Source: Phycisphaerae bacterium (lineage in GTDB: Bacteria > Planctomycetota > Phycisphaerae > UBA1845 > JAFGLZ01). From it: a stretch of DNA of 61,093 nt. Under the pieces are notes generated by a model. That model saw only the letters and a list, made by a program, of their open reading frames with translations. It was not told the origin of the DNA and did no database searches. Within the stretch, counting starts at the first letter, position 1, and every line of letters begins with the position of its first letter. Below are positions 47,918-56,228 of this stretch, one piece after another. The position numbers were made by a program, and so were the translations under genes. Location: positions 1-61,093 of the forward strand of contig JAFGLZ010000171.1 in assembly GCA_016927755.1 (NCBI GenBank), written 5' to 3'.

Positions 47918-49687
47918 CTACGGCTGAGTCGTCGGCGCCGGCTTGCCCACGCCTTGCTGGATCTTGCCGAAGTACTTCTTGACCGGGTCCCGGTAGACAC
48001 GCGGCACCCGCTGCCGATCCATGGCCTCGGTCGCATCCTTCGCCGCGGACGCCGCGACCTCGGCCGCCTTCTCCCGCGCCTGACCCGTCATCTGCTCGCC
48101 GTCGACGAACACCCGTCCGATGATCGCGCCCTCGGACTCCTTGCCCCGGACACGATCAGGCTTGTACGCGGTCTTGGTCTGCTTGGTCGGCGTCCGGCCG
48201 CCCTGGCCTTGACCCAGCCCGCCCGTATTGTTGGTCTTCAGGCCGCCCCCCTGACCCATCCCCTCGCTGCCCTCGCCCATTCCCTCACCCTCACCCTCAC
48301 CTTCTCCTTGGCCGTCGCACAGCCCGCCCTTGCAGTTCGACAGCTCGCTGAGCGTGGCCTGCATGTCCATCATTTCCTGCTGTGCCATCTCCATCTCGCT
48401 GAGCTGCTCGCTGGCCTTGGTCAGCTCGCCCGCGGCGTTGCCCGCCTCCAGGTCGCTCTGGCCCTGCTGCATGCCCTTGGCCGCGGCGCTCAGCGCGCCG
48501 GACAAGCCCTTGCACTTCGCGCTGGCCGCCTTGTTCTTGGCCACCTCCTTCATCAACTTCTCGATCTGCTCCTTGCTCAGGCCCTGCTTCTCCAGATCCT
48601 TCTTGACTGACTCCATGTCCTTCTTCGACAGGTTCTCCAGCAGCCGCTTGGCCTCCTCCTCGCTCAGGCCGGACTTCTTCATCTCCTCCTTCAGCCGATC
48701 CTGGCTCGCGAGCTTCTCCATCTCCTTGGCCAGATTGGCTAGTTGCTTCTTCATCTCGGCAACCTTGGCTTGGTCTTCGGGGGCCTTGGACTTGGCCAAC
48801 TGCTCCTGCATCTCCTTGATGGCCTCTGTGGCCGCCTTGAAGTCGCCCTTGGCCAGACTTTGACGCAGCTTGTTGACCGGCGTCTCCGACGGTTCGCGGT
48901 CGCCCAGCCGACGCATCATCTTCTTGAACTCTTGCACCTCGTCGTACTGCGCCGATTCCTGGCGCTCCTTCAGCCGGTCCGAGAGCTTCTCGATCCGCTT
49001 GATGGCCTCGCGCCGAAGCTCATCGGCCTCCATCGGCTTCTCCGAGGCCATGTCGGTCAGCTCGGAAAGCTCCTTCATCTCCTCGATCATCTTGCCGCTC
49101 TCGGCAAGCTGCTTGACCCGCTCGACCGTCTGCTGCACCGCTACCTGCGTCGTTTCCAGGGCCTTGCGCTTCTTCTCCTGATCCCGCTGCTTGGCCAGCA
49201 GCCCCAGCAGGTCGTAGCTCGGCATTAGCCAAAGCACCAGCAGCGCCGCGATCGTCGAGCTCCACGCCCAGTTCAGCGATCGCGGATAACGCACGGGCAG
49301 ATGGCGCTCCACCGTCACCGACCGAACGCTTTGCACCGCGTCCGCGTACACCGACTGCGCGAAAGGGTCAGTGCTCCCGGCGCAGTACAACCCCGTCGTC
49401 ACCCGCTCGCGAAGTCCGACCGCCGCGTCAAGGGCCTGAGCCGCGCTCATGGGGTCCTCGTGCCGAATCAGCAGCCAGACGAACGACGCCATCACCGCTG
49501 CGCCAGCCGCTACGACCGCTGCCCAGGATAGACGGACCCCCACGTGGAATAACCGCTCCACGACCACGGCCAGCAAGAACGCGCACGCCGCAGCGGTCAG
49601 CGTCCAGCCAAGCTGACCCAGCCAACGGTTGATCCACAACCGTCGGCGTGCGCGGGCCACCTGCTGCTCCAAGTCGTTGGGTTTCAT
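47918..49687 (-). CDS. Coiled-coil membrane protein
   Basis: 589 residues. The first 165 residues have two or three membrane helices (LGWTLTAAACAFLLAVVVERLF, WAAVVAAGAAVMASFVWLL, and AWSSTIAALLVLWLMP). Residues 170-460 are a long charged coiled coil. A Gly/Glu/Met low-complexity stretch (GEGEGEGEGMGEGSEGMG) and a basic tail follow. Proteins like this accompany MoxR/VWA operons in planctomycetes. It lies about 80 bp upstream of the iron-type binding protein and downstream of rnpA. The role is unknown; a structural or regulatory part of the same envelope system is possible. Confidence 0.7.
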   Translation of the reverse strand: MKPNDLEQQVARARRRLWINRWLGQLGWTLTAAACAFLLAVVVERLFHVGVRLSWAAVVAAGAAVMASFVWLLIRHEDPMSAAQALDAAVGLRERVTTGLYCAGSTDPFAQSVYADAVQSVRSVTVERHLPVRYPRSLNWAWSSTIAALLVLWLMPSYDLLGLLAKQRDQEKKRKALETTQVAVQQTVERVKQLAESGKMIEEMKELSELTDMASEKPMEADELRREAIKRIEKLSDRLKERQESAQYDEVQEFKKMMRRLGDREPSETPVNKLRQSLAKGDFKAATEAIKEMQEQLAKSKAPEDQAKVAEMKKQLANLAKEMEKLASQDRLKEEMKKSGLSEEEAKRLLENLSKKDMESVKKDLEKQGLSKEQIEKLMKEVAKNKAASAKCKGLSGALSAAAKGMQQGQSDLEAGNAAGELTKASEQLSEMEMAQQEMMDMQATLSELSNCKGGLCDGQGEGEGEGEGMGEGSEGMGQGGGLKTNNTGGLGQGQGGRTPTKQTKTAYKPDRVRGKESEGAIIGRVFVDGEQMTGQAREKAAEVAASAAKDATEAMDRQRVPRVYRDPVKKYFGKIQQGVGKPAPTTQP

Positions 49688-49779
49688 ATGTCCGAGCCTC
49701 CTGGCGGGAATGAGTCCAGGACTATTGGATTGTACGTCGGATCCTGTAAGGCTGACAACGCCCGCTGCGCCCTTATCAC

Positions 49780-50187
49780 TTATACCACGCCGCGGGCCGG
49801 TGGGTTCGGCGTGGCGGCCGCTTTCGCCCCCGCCTTGCGGTGCCGCCGCACCGCCTGGGCCGTCAGCCGCCGGACAGAACTCCGGTAGCCGCCCAAGTCA
49901 CCTAGCTCGCCGGCCCGGGGAATGCACACCAGGTCGTAGCCGCACTCGAGTTCCCACTGTTCGAGACGAACCGCCTCCCGGATCATCCGCTTGACCCGAT
50001 TCCGACGCACCGCATTACCGTACTTGCGACCCACGGGGATACCCAATCGAACGTGCCCCAACCCGTTCGGCGCGACATAGACGACCAAAAGCCCGTCCGC
50101 CGCCGACCAGCGACCCGCGAACACCCGCCGGAAGTCGCCAGGACGCCGTAGCCGCTTCTCCCTCCCCAATGTGTAATCCCGTGCCAT
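49780..50187 (-). CDS. rnpA: Ribonuclease P protein component
   Basis: 135 residues with the RnpA core (LRRPGDFRRVFAG, VRLGIPVGRKYGNAVRRNRVKRMIREAVR), which contains the RNR motif (RRNRVKR). It helps the RNase P RNA remove 5' leaders from pre-tRNAs. The ATG at 50187 fits the usual start; the upstream open frame is not part of it. The C-terminal 25 residues are basic and Ala-rich. A sigma-70 promoter ends 7 bp before the ATG, so the message would be leaderless. No rpmH (ribosomal protein L34) lies beside it, unlike the common bacterial order. Confidence 0.93.
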   Translation of the reverse strand: MARDYTLGREKRLRRPGDFRRVFAGRWSAADGLLVVYVAPNGLGHVRLGIPVGRKYGNAVRRNRVKRMIREAVRLEQWELECGYDLVCIPRAGELGDLGGYRSSVRRLTAQAVRRHRKAGAKAAATPNPPARGVV

Positions 50188-50194
50188 ATCCCAA

Positions 50195-50223
50195 ATTATA
50201 AGCCTCCCCGCCCCCGTCTCCAA
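50195..50223 (-). promoter_or_regulatory. Sigma-70 promoter of rnpA, near-leaderless
   Basis: On the minus strand TTGGAG (50223-50218) and TATAAT (50200-50195) are 17 bp apart. The expected transcript start falls at or within a base or two of the rnpA ATG (50187), and no Shine-Dalgarno sequence lies between. Confidence 0.65.
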
Positions 50224-50415
50224 CACGCGAGCGCCGTGCACGGTGTAGTCGATGTTCTTACCGACCGGTGATCCCCATTCTCTGACAAGTGTAGTACGGA
50301 AACGGCAGCTACGCGGCAACTGAAGCGTACTCGCATTCTCTGCTCCCGTAGCGATTGGGCGTGTCCGAGCGGGAACATCCGCCAACCAACACCGAGCGAT
50401 TGGAGGGGCATTCAG

Positions 50416-51417
50416 ATGTCAAGGAATCAACTGGTCGACGAGAACCCGGGCTATTGGGGACGGTATGCTCACGCACAGCGTACGAAGCACGCACTCCTCA
50501 AGACCTACCTGGACGGATGGTTTGCAGCGCTTCGAACGTGGGCAGGGCGCATTGCCTACGTGGACACCCATGCCGGAAGAGGCAGGCGCCGCGGCGGGGA
50601 AATGGGATCGCCCCTGGTCGCATTGCGGACATTCCTCGGTCATCCGCTTCGTGGAGCGATACTGCGAAGGAGCGAGATGGTCTTTCACTTCATCGAAGGA
50701 GACAAGTGGAATGTCCGAACGCTCACCAAGGAAATCAATGGCCTAGGCAGATTGCCGCGCAGGGTCCACGTGGATATACGGCAAGGAGACTGCTTCGGAG
50801 TACTCAGGTCATGGGTTGATGAGACAAGAAGCAACGGGGAAGACCGCGCGCCAACCTTTGTCTTCATGGATCCGTACGGATACAGAATGCCAGGATCGCT
50901 TCTTGGTAAGCTGATGGAGTTGCCGCGTGTTGAGCTACTTGTGAACGTAATGTGGCGCGAACTGAACATGGCTTTCTCCCGAAGGAGCTGCAGAGGTATG
51001 GTCAGGGTCCTGAACAGCCTCTTTCGAGGCTTTCCGTGGCGCAAACGCATGATTTCGAAGGACTTCGACACACGCGCCGAGCAGGTCGTTGATCTATACC
51101 GAGACGTTGCAGGCGCAAGATGGGCCACCTTCGTCAGAATGCGTGGCCATACCGGAGTTGCGCGGTATCTGCTCCTTCACTTGACCAACCATGATGCGGC
51201 TCGAGATCTCATGAAACGCTGCATCTGGCAGGTGTGTCCGAGAAGCGGTTACTACGTTCGAAAACCTCACAGGAGCGCAAAGTACTTCTCATTCAGACCG
51301 AAACCGGATCTGACGCCTGTCAGACAGTGGGTAGTCGAGAGGCTGAGCTCGAAGAAGGCACGGTGGCGCGACCTGCTTGAAGACGCAAGACGTGAGATCT
51401 GGCGAATCTGCATCTGA
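50416..51417 (+). CDS. tcmP: Three-Cys-motif partner protein TcmP
   Basis: 333 residues matching the TcmP family, found beside three-cysteine (DUF5131) proteins. Key features: YVDTHAGRGRRRGGEMGSPL, HFIEGDKWN, and FVFMDPYGYRMP, an acidic DP(F/Y)G motif reminiscent of methyltransferase-like folds. GGAGGGG lies 8 bp before the ATG. Codon use and composition are less GC-biased than neighbouring genes, suggesting horizontal origin. Followed after 123 bp by a DUF5131 gene. Function unknown. Confidence 0.78.
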   Translation: MSRNQLVDENPGYWGRYAHAQRTKHALLKTYLDGWFAALRTWAGRIAYVDTHAGRGRRRGGEMGSPLVALRTFLGHPLRGAILRRSEMVFHFIEGDKWNVRTLTKEINGLGRLPRRVHVDIRQGDCFGVLRSWVDETRSNGEDRAPTFVFMDPYGYRMPGSLLGKLMELPRVELLVNVMWRELNMAFSRRSCRGMVRVLNSLFRGFPWRKRMISKDFDTRAEQVVDLYRDVAGARWATFVRMRGHTGVARYLLLHLTNHDAARDLMKRCIWQVCPRSGYYVRKPHRSAKYFSFRPKPDLTPVRQWVVERLSSKKARWRDLLEDARREIWRICI

Positions 51418-51540
51418 ACAGAGCTGTCTCCTCGCTGCTTCAAGATGGTATACTCATCGCGGACAGGCACGTTGGATCGCCCGGCGCTCGTTCGAATCCG
51501 CTACTATCCATGAAGTCTGCTTCTGGGAGCAAGCCGTGAG

Positions 51541-52272
51541 ATGAAAACGCGAATCGAGTGGACCCAGGCAACGTGGAACCCGACGACAGGCTGCTCGAAG
51601 ATCAGCCCCGGATGCCGGAACTGCTACGCCGAGCGAATGGCCAAGCGGCTGCAGGCGATGGGACAGCCCCGTTACCGCAACGGCTTCGCGGTTGTCGCCC
51701 ACGAGGAGATCCTCGAACGCCCCCTCTCCTGGCACAAACCCCACATGATCTTTGTCAACTCGATGAGCGACCTATTTCACGAGGATTTGCCTCTGGAGTT
51801 TATCCGGCGTGTGTTCGACGTCATGGTCAGGGCAAAGCATCACGTCTTCCAGATCCTCACCAAACGTGCCAGGCGCCTCGCCGAACTGGCCGATCGACTC
51901 CCCTGGCCGGAGAACGTCTGGATGGGCGTGACAGTCGAGAACGCCGACTACACTTGGCGGATCGATTGCCTTCGCCAAGTACCGGCCGCCGTTCGCTTCG
52001 TCTCGCTGGAGCCGCTGCTCGGGCCGATCGATGAGCTACCGCTTCAGGGCGTTCACTGGGTCATCGTCGGTGGCGAGTCGGGCCCCGGAGCCAGGCACAT
52101 GGACCCACACTGGGTTCGGCGAATCCGCGATCAATGCGTCCCGGCCAACGTCGCGTTCTTCTTTAAGCAGTGGGGAGGTGTCAACAAGAAGGCCACCGGT
52201 CGCGCGTTGGACGGACGGACTTGGGATGAGTTTCCACAGGCGGGCGCACCGGACTCCATTCTCCTGTCCTGA
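51541..52272 (+). CDS. DUF5131 (phage Gp37/Gp68-like) three-cysteine protein
   Basis: 243 residues. The N-terminal TGCSKISPGCRNCYAERMA carries Cys18-x6-Cys25-x2-Cys28, a radical-SAM-like iron-sulfur ligand pattern. Later segments (HMIFVNSMSDLFHEDLP; FQILTKRARRL; WMGVTVEN; FVSLEPLLGPI; VHWVIVGGESGPGARHMDPHWVRRIRDQC) are hallmarks of DUF5131, family Gp37/Gp68. Together with the upstream TcmP gene it forms a recurrent pair of unknown role that is often found in mobile regions and phages. Confidence 0.9.
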   Translation: MKTRIEWTQATWNPTTGCSKISPGCRNCYAERMAKRLQAMGQPRYRNGFAVVAHEEILERPLSWHKPHMIFVNSMSDLFHEDLPLEFIRRVFDVMVRAKHHVFQILTKRARRLAELADRLPWPENVWMGVTVENADYTWRIDCLRQVPAAVRFVSLEPLLGPIDELPLQGVHWVIVGGESGPGARHMDPHWVRRIRDQCVPANVAFFFKQWGGVNKKATGRALDGRTWDEFPQAGAPDSILLS

Positions 52273-52319
52273 ACCCGACTCCGCCCGGGGATTGCCCCTC
52301 CATTCACGTCGCCGCGCAC

Positions 52320-52353
52320 AAAAAACGCGGCCAGGCTCCCCGGCCTGACCGCG
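52320..52353 (-). terminator. Rho-independent terminator of the ECF sigma operon
   Basis: On the minus strand a GC-rich stem (52353-52326, one mismatch) ends in six T (52325-52320). It follows the stop of the gene at 52376 by about 22 bp. Confidence 0.85.
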
Positions 52354-52375
52354 CGAGCGTGACACGATCGATCGC

Positions 52376-53740
52376 CTACCAGTCGGACTCCTCGGGCCTG
52401 AGGAGTTGATTCAAACGCTTCTGGACGAGCTCCTGCTTCCGCCGCTCTCGCTGCTCTAGCCCCGCCGTCAACTCGCCGAGCCGCTTCTCGAGGTCCTTCA
52501 CCTCGATCCGGCGTATCTGCATCCGGAGATCGAAGTGCTCGCTGAGCAAGTTGCGCAGTTGGTCCATCAGCTCCTTCCGCTCGGGGCTTTCCTTCACGCG
52601 GCGAACCCGCTCCGCCAGCTCGATGCTCCGATCCGTCATCTGGCGGTCACGCTCCATCAGCTCTCGTTGTTCCGGGTCGAGCGGCCTCATGACGGGGCCG
52701 CGCCCGCGGCCAACGCCGCCGAACCTCCCGCCCATCCCCGCGCCGCCGGGCGGCCTGAGTCGCGCGAGCTCCTCGCGGAATTGGCCGGGCTCCTTCACGC
52801 TCAGCGTCATCAGCCGGTCATGGAGCTCCGGCTCATCGCGCCGGAGTCGTTCCATCATCTCCGCGGACCCCGGCGGAATGGGCATCTTCGGCATTGCCTC
52901 ACGCGACGTGATCACCAGCACATTGCCGTCGATGTAGTGCCCGAGCAGGCCGGGCTGGGGCTCCACGCTCCTCAAGACGCGTTCCAGAACGACCTCGAGC
53001 GGCACGTTCTTCATCTTGTCGACCGTCACTTCCGACTCTTGCTCGACGTTGAATTCCCCCAGCGCCCGCCACTCGATGACGATGTTGATGCCGGCTCGGT
53101 CGCGCAGAAACTCGAGGACTTGCTGCAGCGACACGTTGTCGAACTCCGTCTCCGGCATCTTGGCCTCGAGCTTCTCCATCAACTCCGGTGCCGGCGGTCG
53201 CGGAAGGCGAACCCCAAAACCCATGAGGGGCCGCTCACGCCCGGGCCGATCGCCCGCCAGCGAGCGGAGCTCCCGCTCCAGCGCCTCCATCTGCTCGCCG
53301 ATCTCGCGAACCTGCGGATGGTCTTCCTTCAATCCTCTCTTGCCGATGAGCTCGTCGCGCTTCCGGCCCAACGCCTCGAGCCGTTGGCGGATCTGGTCCA
53401 TCTCCCGTTCGCGCCCCTGGCCCGGCCCAGGCTCACGACCTCGCCCGCCCCGCTCGGCAGCCTGAATCTCGCGCTCCAGCCGCTCGATGTTCTCGCTCAG
53501 CTCGCGAACCTGCGGGTCGTCCTCCTTCAACTTCTTCTGATCGATCAACTCGTCGCGGCGCTTCTGCAGCGCCCCGATCTGCTCGCGGAGCTTGTCCATC
53601 TCCCGCCCACGATCATCCGGCACTACCTTCGCCAACGGACCTGGGGGCCTAGGCGGGGCTTTGGGCCCCTCCGCCATGACGACACTCGCCAGCAGACCCA
53701 CCACACCCATTCCAGCCAGCGTCTTGATCGGACTAAGCAT
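52376..53740 (-). CDS. Secreted coiled-coil protein with secretin/TonB-type short N-domain
   Basis: 454 residues. Signal peptide (MLSPIKTLAGMGVVGLLASVVMA). Two similar charged coiled-coil units follow (DKLREQIGALQKRRDELIDQKKLKEDDPQVREL; DQIRQRLEALGRKRDELIGKRGLKEDHPQVREI). A small beta-alpha domain about residues 195-290 (VSLQQVLEFLRDRAGINIVIEW ... VDKMKNVPLEVVLERVL ... YIDGNVLVITSREA) resembles the STN domain of secretins and TonB receptors. A third coiled coil ends the protein. It overlaps the anti-sigma gene by 8 bp, so it is likely a target or partner of the envelope stress system. Confidence 0.72.
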   Translation of the reverse strand: MLSPIKTLAGMGVVGLLASVVMAEGPKAPPRPPGPLAKVVPDDRGREMDKLREQIGALQKRRDELIDQKKLKEDDPQVRELSENIERLEREIQAAERGGRGREPGPGQGREREMDQIRQRLEALGRKRDELIGKRGLKEDHPQVREIGEQMEALERELRSLAGDRPGRERPLMGFGVRLPRPPAPELMEKLEAKMPETEFDNVSLQQVLEFLRDRAGINIVIEWRALGEFNVEQESEVTVDKMKNVPLEVVLERVLRSVEPQPGLLGHYIDGNVLVITSREAMPKMPIPPGSAEMMERLRRDEPELHDRLMTLSVKEPGQFREELARLRPPGGAGMGGRFGGVGRGRGPVMRPLDPEQRELMERDRQMTDRSIELAERVRRVKESPERKELMDQLRNLLSEHFDLRMQIRRIEVKDLEKRLGELTAGLEQRERRKQELVQKRLNQLLRPEESDW

Positions 53741-54422
53741 TGTTCGCCTCCTTCATCGATGCCGGGCCCCGTGACGAGCCGGCAGGCCGGGTCGTCCGAG
53801 GCGGACGATCCAGCTCTCGAGATACGTGTTCGATCTGGCCGCGGAGCATCCGATACCGCCGGGGCGCCCAATCCGATCGGCAGGACGAATACTCCACCGC
53901 CTCCAGTCGCTCCTTCGCCTCCGCTACGTCACGATCCAACGAGTCATCCCAAGACCAGTCGTACCGCATCCGCGCGACGCTTCGACGCAACCTCGCCCGA
54001 TCCTCGTCGTTCAGGCCGCGCCTGGCCGGCTGAGAGACGGCAAGTTGTGCCTTCTCGATCCCCTTGGGAGCTTCAGGTGACGACTTGTGAGATAGCGTGA
54101 AAGCGAGCACCACCGCCGCTGCCGCCGCGATGGACCCGGCGGCGGCAAACCGTCGAACCTGTCGCCGGCGCCTCCTGCGCTCCAGCGCGACCTCCATCGT
54201 CACCCGCGTTGTTGCCAGCAGGCCGCCCCCGGGGCCGGACTCGTCCTCGCCCCCCAACCGCGCCAACCGGCGCATGGCCTCGGCGATCTCGCGGGCCCCA
54301 TCGTCCCGCTCGACTGCCGCCTCCACCTCGCTCAACCGCTCGGACGCCAGCTCCTCGAACGCATACAGCGTAACGTCATCTTCCCCGGTCTGCGGATCGT
54401 GTATCTCGTCGGACTTGCTCAT
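53733..54422 (-). CDS. Probable anti-sigma factor
   Basis: 229 residues with an acidic N-terminal half, one predicted membrane helix (about residues 91-110, RFAAAGSIAAAAAVVLAFTL) and an extracytoplasmic C-terminal part. It overlaps the ECF sigma gene by 47 bp at its start and the secreted coiled-coil gene by 8 bp at its end, a typical sigma/anti-sigma gene arrangement. The N-terminal half could bind the sigma factor. No zinc motif (HxxxCxxC) was seen. Confidence 0.65.
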   Translation of the reverse strand: MSKSDEIHDPQTGEDDVTLYAFEELASERLSEVEAAVERDDGAREIAEAMRRLARLGGEDESGPGGGLLATTRVTMEVALERRRRRRQVRRFAAAGSIAAAAAVVLAFTLSHKSSPEAPKGIEKAQLAVSQPARRGLNDEDRARLRRSVARMRYDWSWDDSLDRDVAEAKERLEAVEYSSCRSDWAPRRYRMLRGQIEHVSRELDRPPRTTRPAGSSRGPASMKEANNA

Positions 54423-54987
54423 CGTTTGAAACCTTCTCGCATGACGCGATCCGTCGCTCGCCCATCGCCGTCGCCAGCCGGTACGTCGCCGATCGCATCC
54501 GCGTCAGCACCGTCCCAAGCGGCATACCAAGGACTTCGGCGATTTCCTTGAACGTCAGCTCCGCGTACACCCGCAACACCGCCACCTCGCGAAGCGCCTC
54601 GGGCAGCGCGTCGATTCCCTCGCGGAGCCTTGCGATATCTTCCTCACGGGCGAGCGCCTCCAGCGCCGAAGTGTCCGCCGCCGCCTCGACCGTGACGTCC
54701 TCCACAAGCCCCTGAGTCTCCGGACGCCGCCGTCGCAGCTCGTCGATCCACTGAGATCGGGCCACCGCCAGAACGTACCGGCGAATCGCACGGGGCGATT
54801 CGATCCGACCGGCCGTCTCGACCAGCCGAAGCCACGTCCGACCGAACAGCTCGTCCGCCACCTCGTCCCGCCCCGTCATCCGGCGGAGATACACCCAGAC
54901 GCTGCGTCCCAGACGTTCCAGCAGCGCCTCGTAGGCCGCCGACTCGCCCGCTCTCAACCCCCGCCAGATCTCGTGCCATGGGTCCAT
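54376..54987 (-). CDS. ECF-type RNA polymerase sigma factor
   Basis: About 203 residues. Region 2: AYEALLERLGRSVWVYLRRMTGRDEVADELFGRTWLRLVETAGR and IRRYVLAVARSQWIDELRRRR. Region 4: LPEALREVAVLRVYAELTFKEIAEVLGMPLGTVLTRMRSATYRL, a helix-turn-helix that reads -35 elements. It directs RNA polymerase to a small regulon, probably including its own operon. ATG 54987 is chosen over the in-frame TTG at 54996. The anti-sigma gene overlaps it. Confidence 0.92.
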   Translation of the reverse strand: MDPWHEIWRGLRAGESAAYEALLERLGRSVWVYLRRMTGRDEVADELFGRTWLRLVETAGRIESPRAIRRYVLAVARSQWIDELRRRRPETQGLVEDVTVEAAADTSALEALAREEDIARLREGIDALPEALREVAVLRVYAELTFKEIAEVLGMPLGTVLTRMRSATYRLATAMGERRIASCEKVSNDEQVRRDTRSADRGR

Positions 54988-55025
54988 TGCCTTCAATCAT
55001 CCCAGATAGACGCATGACCTGCCGA

Positions 55026-55039
55026 CGGTATTTTTACCG
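55026..55039. promoter_or_regulatory. Palindrome CGGTA-TTTT-TACCG between divergent genes
   Basis: A perfect 5-bp inverted repeat with a 4-base centre sits about 40 bp upstream of the sigma gene and 77 bp upstream of the dehydrogenase gene. It could be an operator for either. Its role is unproven. Confidence 0.4.
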
Positions 55040-55115
55040 CGCGGACGATTTCTCCAACCGGCACTACAATCTAGCCATGGGGGTATGACGTGGTTGCGTT
55101 GCGGAGCGAACCACC

Positions 55116-56162
55116 ATGCCGACACGCAAGAAGACCATGCAAGCCGTCGTCGTTGTCGCGCCGGGCCAAGTCGAGCTGCGAGAAGTGCCTCGGTCGGTCC
55201 CGGACGCCGGCGAGGTCCTTATCGAGACCCTCGCCGCCGGCATCTGTGCCACCGACCTCGAGATGATCGCCGGATGGGATCGGTCGATCTATCCCGCGAT
55301 CCCAGGCCACGAGTGGTGCGGCCGCGTCGCCGAGATCGGTCCGGACGTCGACCCGAGTTGGCTCGGACGGCCCGTCGTCGGCGACAACATCATCACCTGC
55401 GGCCAATGCAGTGTCTGTAGACAGGGACGGTGGAACGCCTGCCCTGAAGCCAAGGAGGTCGGTTTCCAGCTCCCGGGGGCTTACGGCGAGTACCTCGTCA
55501 CCCGGGCCGATCATCTGATCCACCTGCCCGATGAGCAATCCATTACGACCGCGGCGCTCATCGAGCCCCTCGCCGTGGCCGTCCACGGAATGAGCAAGCT
55601 GAACGTCCGTCCCGGAGACCGATGTGTCGTCCTCGGCGACGGCCCCCTCGGTCTGCTCTGCTTGCAGCTCGCCGACCTGGCGGGAGGACGCGACGTCATC
55701 CTCGTCGGTGGGCATGAACGGCGACTCACCGTGGGCCGCGCTCTGGGCGCCGACGAGTGCATCAACTACCACGAAGTCGGCGACGCCCTGGCCGACGCCA
55801 TCCTCGACCTTCACGGCGCGACGGATCACGTCGTCGACGCCACCGGAAACGTTCGCGCCGTCGAGACCGCCATCACCTGCCTCGGACAAGGGGGACGTCT
55901 GCTCGTCATGGGCGACTACCGCGACGATCGTGCTGCCATTCGAGTCCTCACCCTCGTCCACAAGAACCTGGAGATCGTCGGCGCCAACGCCTCCCCAGGA
56001 ACCTGGCACCGCGCCGTCGAGCTGGCCGGTAGCGGCCAGGTGCAACTCGGCCCATTGCTCACGCATCAATTCAGCAGAGCCCAGTTCGCCGATGCCATCG
56101 AGCTTGTCCGGAGCAAGCGGGACGGCGTCATCAAGGCGGCCTTCGTCAATCAGCCTCGTTGA
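55116..56162 (+). CDS. Zinc-dependent alcohol dehydrogenase (MDR family)
   Basis: 348 residues. Catalytic zinc ligands Cys44 (GICATDLEM) and His65 (AIPGHEW) are present, as are the four structural zinc cysteines Cys95, Cys98, Cys101 and Cys109 (ITCGQCSVCRQGRWNAC). A Rossmann NAD(P) segment VVLGDGPLGLLCLQLADL follows. It is probably a polyol or alcohol dehydrogenase. GGAG is 10 bp before ATG 55116. It is the first of a plus-strand run; no firm operon link to the next gene. Confidence 0.9.
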   Translation: MPTRKKTMQAVVVVAPGQVELREVPRSVPDAGEVLIETLAAGICATDLEMIAGWDRSIYPAIPGHEWCGRVAEIGPDVDPSWLGRPVVGDNIITCGQCSVCRQGRWNACPEAKEVGFQLPGAYGEYLVTRADHLIHLPDEQSITTAALIEPLAVAVHGMSKLNVRPGDRCVVLGDGPLGLLCLQLADLAGGRDVILVGGHERRLTVGRALGADECINYHEVGDALADAILDLHGATDHVVDATGNVRAVETAITCLGQGGRLLVMGDYRDDRAAIRVLTLVHKNLEIVGANASPGTWHRAVELAGSGQVQLGPLLTHQFSRAQFADAIELVRSKRDGVIKAAFVNQPR

Positions 56163-56191
56163 TCCGTCCCGATCCTGTCCGCGAGCGACGA

Positions 56192-56221
56192 TTGACGGAA
56201 CCGAGACCGCTTCGCTAGGAT
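56192..56221 (+). promoter_or_regulatory. Near-leaderless sigma-70 promoter of the ZIP transporter
   Basis: TTGACG (56192-56197) and TAGGAT (56216-56221) are 18 bp apart. The expected start is about 56228, one base before the ATG at 56229, and there is no Shine-Dalgarno sequence. Confidence 0.6.
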
Positions 56222-56228
56222 TAACCCC

